Positions 14,338-16,248 of a stretch of DNA of 16,248 nt are shown piece by piece. The position numbers and the translations under genes are program-made. Numbering within the stretch: position 1 is the stretch's first letter; every line of letters begins with the position of its first letter. Below the pieces are notes generated by a model. It searched no databases and was not told the origin of the DNA. It worked only from the letters and a program-made list of their open reading frames with translations. The DNA is from JBBPYR01 sp038199755 (GTDB taxonomy: Bacteria > Chloroflexota > Ktedonobacteria > Ktedonobacterales > Ktedonobacteraceae): the NCBI GenBank assembly GCA_038199755.1, contig JBBPYR010000173.1:1-16248 (forward strand). The letters are read 5' to 3'.

Positions 14338-14462
14338 ACTGTCTATCTCGATAGTAAACTCGTCTTGCACTTGAAACACGTAAGGCACTCATGCTCATCT
14401 CATAATCCCTATCTATACTCGGATTCGAGACAGAAAACAGACGAAAGAGCAGAAGGTGCTAC

Positions 14463-15056
14463 ATGGATATTGTGGTTGAATCGGTCAAGTTGGCTTCAAA
14501 ACTTCATAGTCGACAACGCAAGAAAAAGTCTATTGTGCCTGATATTCCCTATATGGGTCATCTCATGGAGGTTGCAGGTATTGTACAATCCAATGGGGGC
14601 GATGAAATTACGGTCGCGGCAGCCCTCTTACACGATGCGATTGAAGACCAAGGCGCGGAAGCTCGTGAACAAATTCGTGCACAATTTGGGCAAGAGGTTC
14701 TTGATATCGTCGAAGCTTGTACCGAGAGCGATACCTTTCCAAAGCCAGCTTGGCAGGAACGCAAAGAGACCTATCTCAAATTAGTAGAAACGGCATCACC
14801 ATCGGTCCTTTTGGTGATTGTTGCGGACAAGTTGCAGAATGGTAGAGCCTTGTTGCGACGACTCAAATTAGAAGGCGCAGAGGGTTGGGGCAGTCCCAGT
14901 CGAGGTGAGAAGCTGTGGTACATGCAGAGCCTTCTCGAAAAAATACGTCATCGTCTCACACAGTTGCAACAGGAAACGGACCATCCAATACTCGTCAGCC
15001 TTCGTCTGCTCATTGATGAGTATGGCGAAGTGGTTGCCGCTATCATTCACTACTAA
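14463..15056 (+). CDS. HD-domain protein, small alarmone hydrolase-like (RelA/SpoT HD type)
   Basis: This encodes a 197-residue single-domain protein of the HD_4 type seen in RelA/SpoT hydrolase domains and in MESH1. These use a metal to remove the 3'-diphosphate of (p)ppGpp. The pattern is complete: His33 in MGHLMEVA, His57-Asp58 and Glu61-Asp62 in AALLHDAIEDQ, and Asp122 with Asn126 in VADKLQNGRAL. No synthetase, TGS or ACT domain follows, so a long Rel protein must be encoded elsewhere if ppGpp is made. AGAAGG (14451-14456) lies 6 bases before the ATG. The gene lies 125 bases after the sensor kinase, with no clear promoter or terminator between them. The substrate may be ppGpp or another nucleotide; the motif set favours ppGpp but does not prove it. 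Confidence 0.88.
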   Translation: MDIVVESVKLASKLHSRQRKKKSIVPDIPYMGHLMEVAGIVQSNGGDEITVAAALLHDAIEDQGAEAREQIRAQFGQEVLDIVEACTESDTFPKPAWQERKETYLKLVETASPSVLLVIVADKLQNGRALLRRLKLEGAEGWGSPSRGEKLWYMQSLLEKIRHRLTQLQQETDHPILVSLRLLIDEYGEVVAAIIHY

Positions 15057-15098
15057 GTACTTCTGTTTTACCCCTACCTTAACGTTTTTCTCGCGCTA

Positions 15099-15141
15099 TA
15101 CCTACTCTATAGGTAATAATGGTATATAGGACGGTTATACC
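15099..15141. repeat. Two adjacent inverted repeats upstream of the LON-domain gene
   Basis: TACCTA-CTCTA-TAGGTA (15099-15115) and GGTATA-N9-TATACC (15121-15141) lie side by side, just upstream of the -35 region of the next gene. They share GGTA/TACC half-sites. They could be an operator pair or part of a weak terminator for the HD gene; no T tract follows. Confidence 0.35.
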
Positions 15142-15151
15142 CAGAGAGGAA

Positions 15152-15180
15152 CCAACAAACGTCTTCCTTTGTGATATACT
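15152..15180 (+). promoter_or_regulatory. Extended -10 promoter of the LON-domain gene
   Basis: TATACT (15175-15180) is preceded by TGA (15172-15174), giving an extended -10 element of the TGn type. CCAACA (15152-15157) lies 17 bases upstream as a weak -35. The transcript would start near 15187, about 50 bases before the ATG. Confidence 0.55.
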
Positions 15181-15235
15181 GATTACTGACACCCCCAGCC
15201 ATTGGCAGTGGTGATTTTCAGTAAAGGAAGAGTAC

Positions 15236-15886
15236 ATGTCAGCAGCAATTGAACTACCATTGTTCCCTTTAACGTCTGTCCTCTTTCCAGGAACGGCAGC
15301 ACCACTACATATCTTCGAGCCGCGCTATCGTCAAATGATCGTCGATTGCCAGTGCGAAGGGAAGCCCTTTGGCTTTGTGCTCGTGCAACCTGAGAGTGAG
15401 CATCTGCAAGAAGAACCGTATCCCATCGGCACCATTGCCGAGATTTGTAACCTGGAACAGCTTGAAGATGGCCGCTATACACTGATGGCGATTGGTACCC
15501 AACGTTTCCGCATTGTCAGCCAACATCGCGAGAAACCCTACCTGTCTGGCATCGTAGAAATTCTTGATGACGTTGAGGAGCAGGAACAAGACCTGCAAAC
15601 GGTGCTGCCACAAGCAACCAACCTGTTTCAGAATTACCTCAAAATGCTCTTAGAGGTCACTAACGCAGGTGATATCCAGACAAACCTGCCCGATGAACCA
15701 CAAGAACTTTCCTATTTCATCGCCTATTTCCTCGACGTGCAGGAAGAACAAAAGCAGCACTTTCTCGAACTGACCTCGACCAAACAACGCTTGCAAGAAG
15801 AGGTAACGATTCTACGGCGTGAAGTTCCCTTCATGCGCGAAATTCTCTCGAAAAAAGTGCCAGATGATCGCACTATGTTAAACTAG
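15236..15886 (+). CDS. LON-substrate-binding-domain protein
   Basis: The 216-residue protein matches the N-terminal domain of Lon protease but has no AAA+ or Ser-Lys protease part. LPLFPLTSVLFPG (7-19) and PLHIFEPRYRQMI (23-35) open the domain. GTIAEI (65-70) and DGRYTLMAIGTQRFRI (78-93) complete the beta-rich part. The second half (about 115-216) is helical, with a glutamine- and glutamate-rich stretch and a heptad-like end (about 175-205) that may form a coiled coil. Free-standing proteins of this family occur widely, and their role is unclear; binding of unfolded protein is a guess from the fold. AAAGGAAG (15223-15230) lies 5 bases before the ATG. A further open frame begins 18 bases downstream on the same strand, so the two may be co-transcribed. 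Confidence 0.93.
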   Translation: MSAAIELPLFPLTSVLFPGTAAPLHIFEPRYRQMIVDCQCEGKPFGFVLVQPESEHLQEEPYPIGTIAEICNLEQLEDGRYTLMAIGTQRFRIVSQHREKPYLSGIVEILDDVEEQEQDLQTVLPQATNLFQNYLKMLLEVTNAGDIQTNLPDEPQELSYFIAYFLDVQEEQKQHFLELTSTKQRLQEEVTILRREVPFMREILSKKVPDDRTMLN

Positions 15887-15904
15887 CTAAAGAATACTGA
15901 TTGT

Positions 15905-16248
15905 ATGGATACAGCAGTTCCGAACTTCCGACAACGGTTAGATAACGTTTTGCGCACGCTCGACGTACAAAAAGTGAGCGCGTTTCTGATCGCGGAAAAG
16001 CAGTGGAGTCCAGGCACGCCCGCCGACCCAGAGTTTGCCATGTGGATGATGATCGCCGGGAGCCCCACCCTGCGCGATCTGCATGAGCGTGCCTATGAAT
16101 GGCTCATCAGTCACGGTCACGAAGCTGATGCCAATGTCTATCTCGCCCGCGACAAGAGACAGAGCGCGAAATCGAGTGGCAAAAGCCGTAGTGGTGGCGG
16201 GCAACGTCCGCAAGGTTCTAGGGACAATGACAGAAACAATAACATGAA
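15905..16248 (+). CDS. Unrecognised protein, partial (runs off right edge)
   Basis: The frame opens at ATG 15905 and has no stop up to the window end, giving 114 full codons. The first 80 or so residues look like a folded, mostly helical domain (FRQRLDNVLRTLDVQKVSAF, then FAMWMMIAGSPTLRDLHERA). They are followed by a Ser/Gly/Lys/Arg-rich and then Asn/Asp/Arg-rich stretch that is probably disordered (about 83-114). I do not recognise the family. No strong Shine-Dalgarno site precedes the start; the gene begins 18 bases after the LON-domain gene, so coupled translation may serve. Unlike an accidental frame, codon choice follows that of its neighbours. The true end and function cannot be seen here. 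Confidence 0.7.
   Translation, partial: MDTAVPNFRQRLDNVLRTLDVQKVSAFLIAEKQWSPGTPADPEFAMWMMIAGSPTLRDLHERAYEWLISHGHEADANVYLARDKRQSAKSSGKSRSGGGQRPQGSRDNDRNNNM

Overview
The window reads as a chromosomal stretch of an aerobic, spore- or filament-type environmental bacterium with mid-range GC. My best guess is Chloroflexota, class Ktedonobacteria. The guess rests on the gene style (a cysteinyl-tRNA synthetase fused to a GT2 glycosyltransferase, a ThuA-Gfo/Idh/MocA fusion, an MprF-type synthase with a short membrane domain) and on a dispersed palindromic repeat reading into a gene 3' end. It is inference, not a database match. A heme A synthase implies an aa3-type terminal oxidase and therefore aerobic respiration.

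Layout. (1) 1-556: the 3' portion of a CRISPR array, with eight 37-bp repeats and seven 36-38-bp spacers. It runs off the left edge, and no cas genes are in view. (2) 613-834: a short HicB-like protein without a visible HicA partner. (3) 1018-2160: a near-consensus promoter and ctaA (heme A synthase), whose C-terminus is formed by a repeat-like palindromic segment, then a GNAT acetyltransferase. (4) 2970-5984: a YqeY/GatB-like protein followed, from its own promoter, by an 802-residue CysRS-glycosyltransferase-His-rich fusion. (5) 6120-7724: a ThuA-like/Gfo-Idh-MocA fusion oxidoreductase. (6) 7789-8608: a good promoter followed by a remnant of an MHS-type MFS transporter that has lost both ends. 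(7) 8630-11849, minus strand: a two-gene operon encoding an aminoacyl-phosphatidylglycerol synthase-like protein (MprF C-terminal domain) and a multi-pass membrane protein with an esterase domain. (8) 12197-14337, plus strand, divergent from (7): an OmpR-type response regulator and a HisKA sensor kinase overlapping by 4 bases. (9) 14463-16248: a small RelA/SpoT-like HD hydrolase, a LON-substrate-binding-domain protein with its own extended -10 promoter, and the start of an unrecognised protein that continues past the right edge.

How the genes may work together. The clearest functional cluster is 8630-14337. An enzyme that probably attaches amino acids to membrane lipids sits in one operon with a membrane-anchored esterase that could remove them, and both diverge from a two-component system that could regulate the balance. 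The most unusual single gene is the CysRS-GT2 fusion, which joins a translation enzyme to a sugar-transfer domain and a histidine-rich tail; its job beyond charging tRNA-Cys is unknown. No tRNA or rRNA gene, complete insertion sequence or convincing U-tract terminator was seen.
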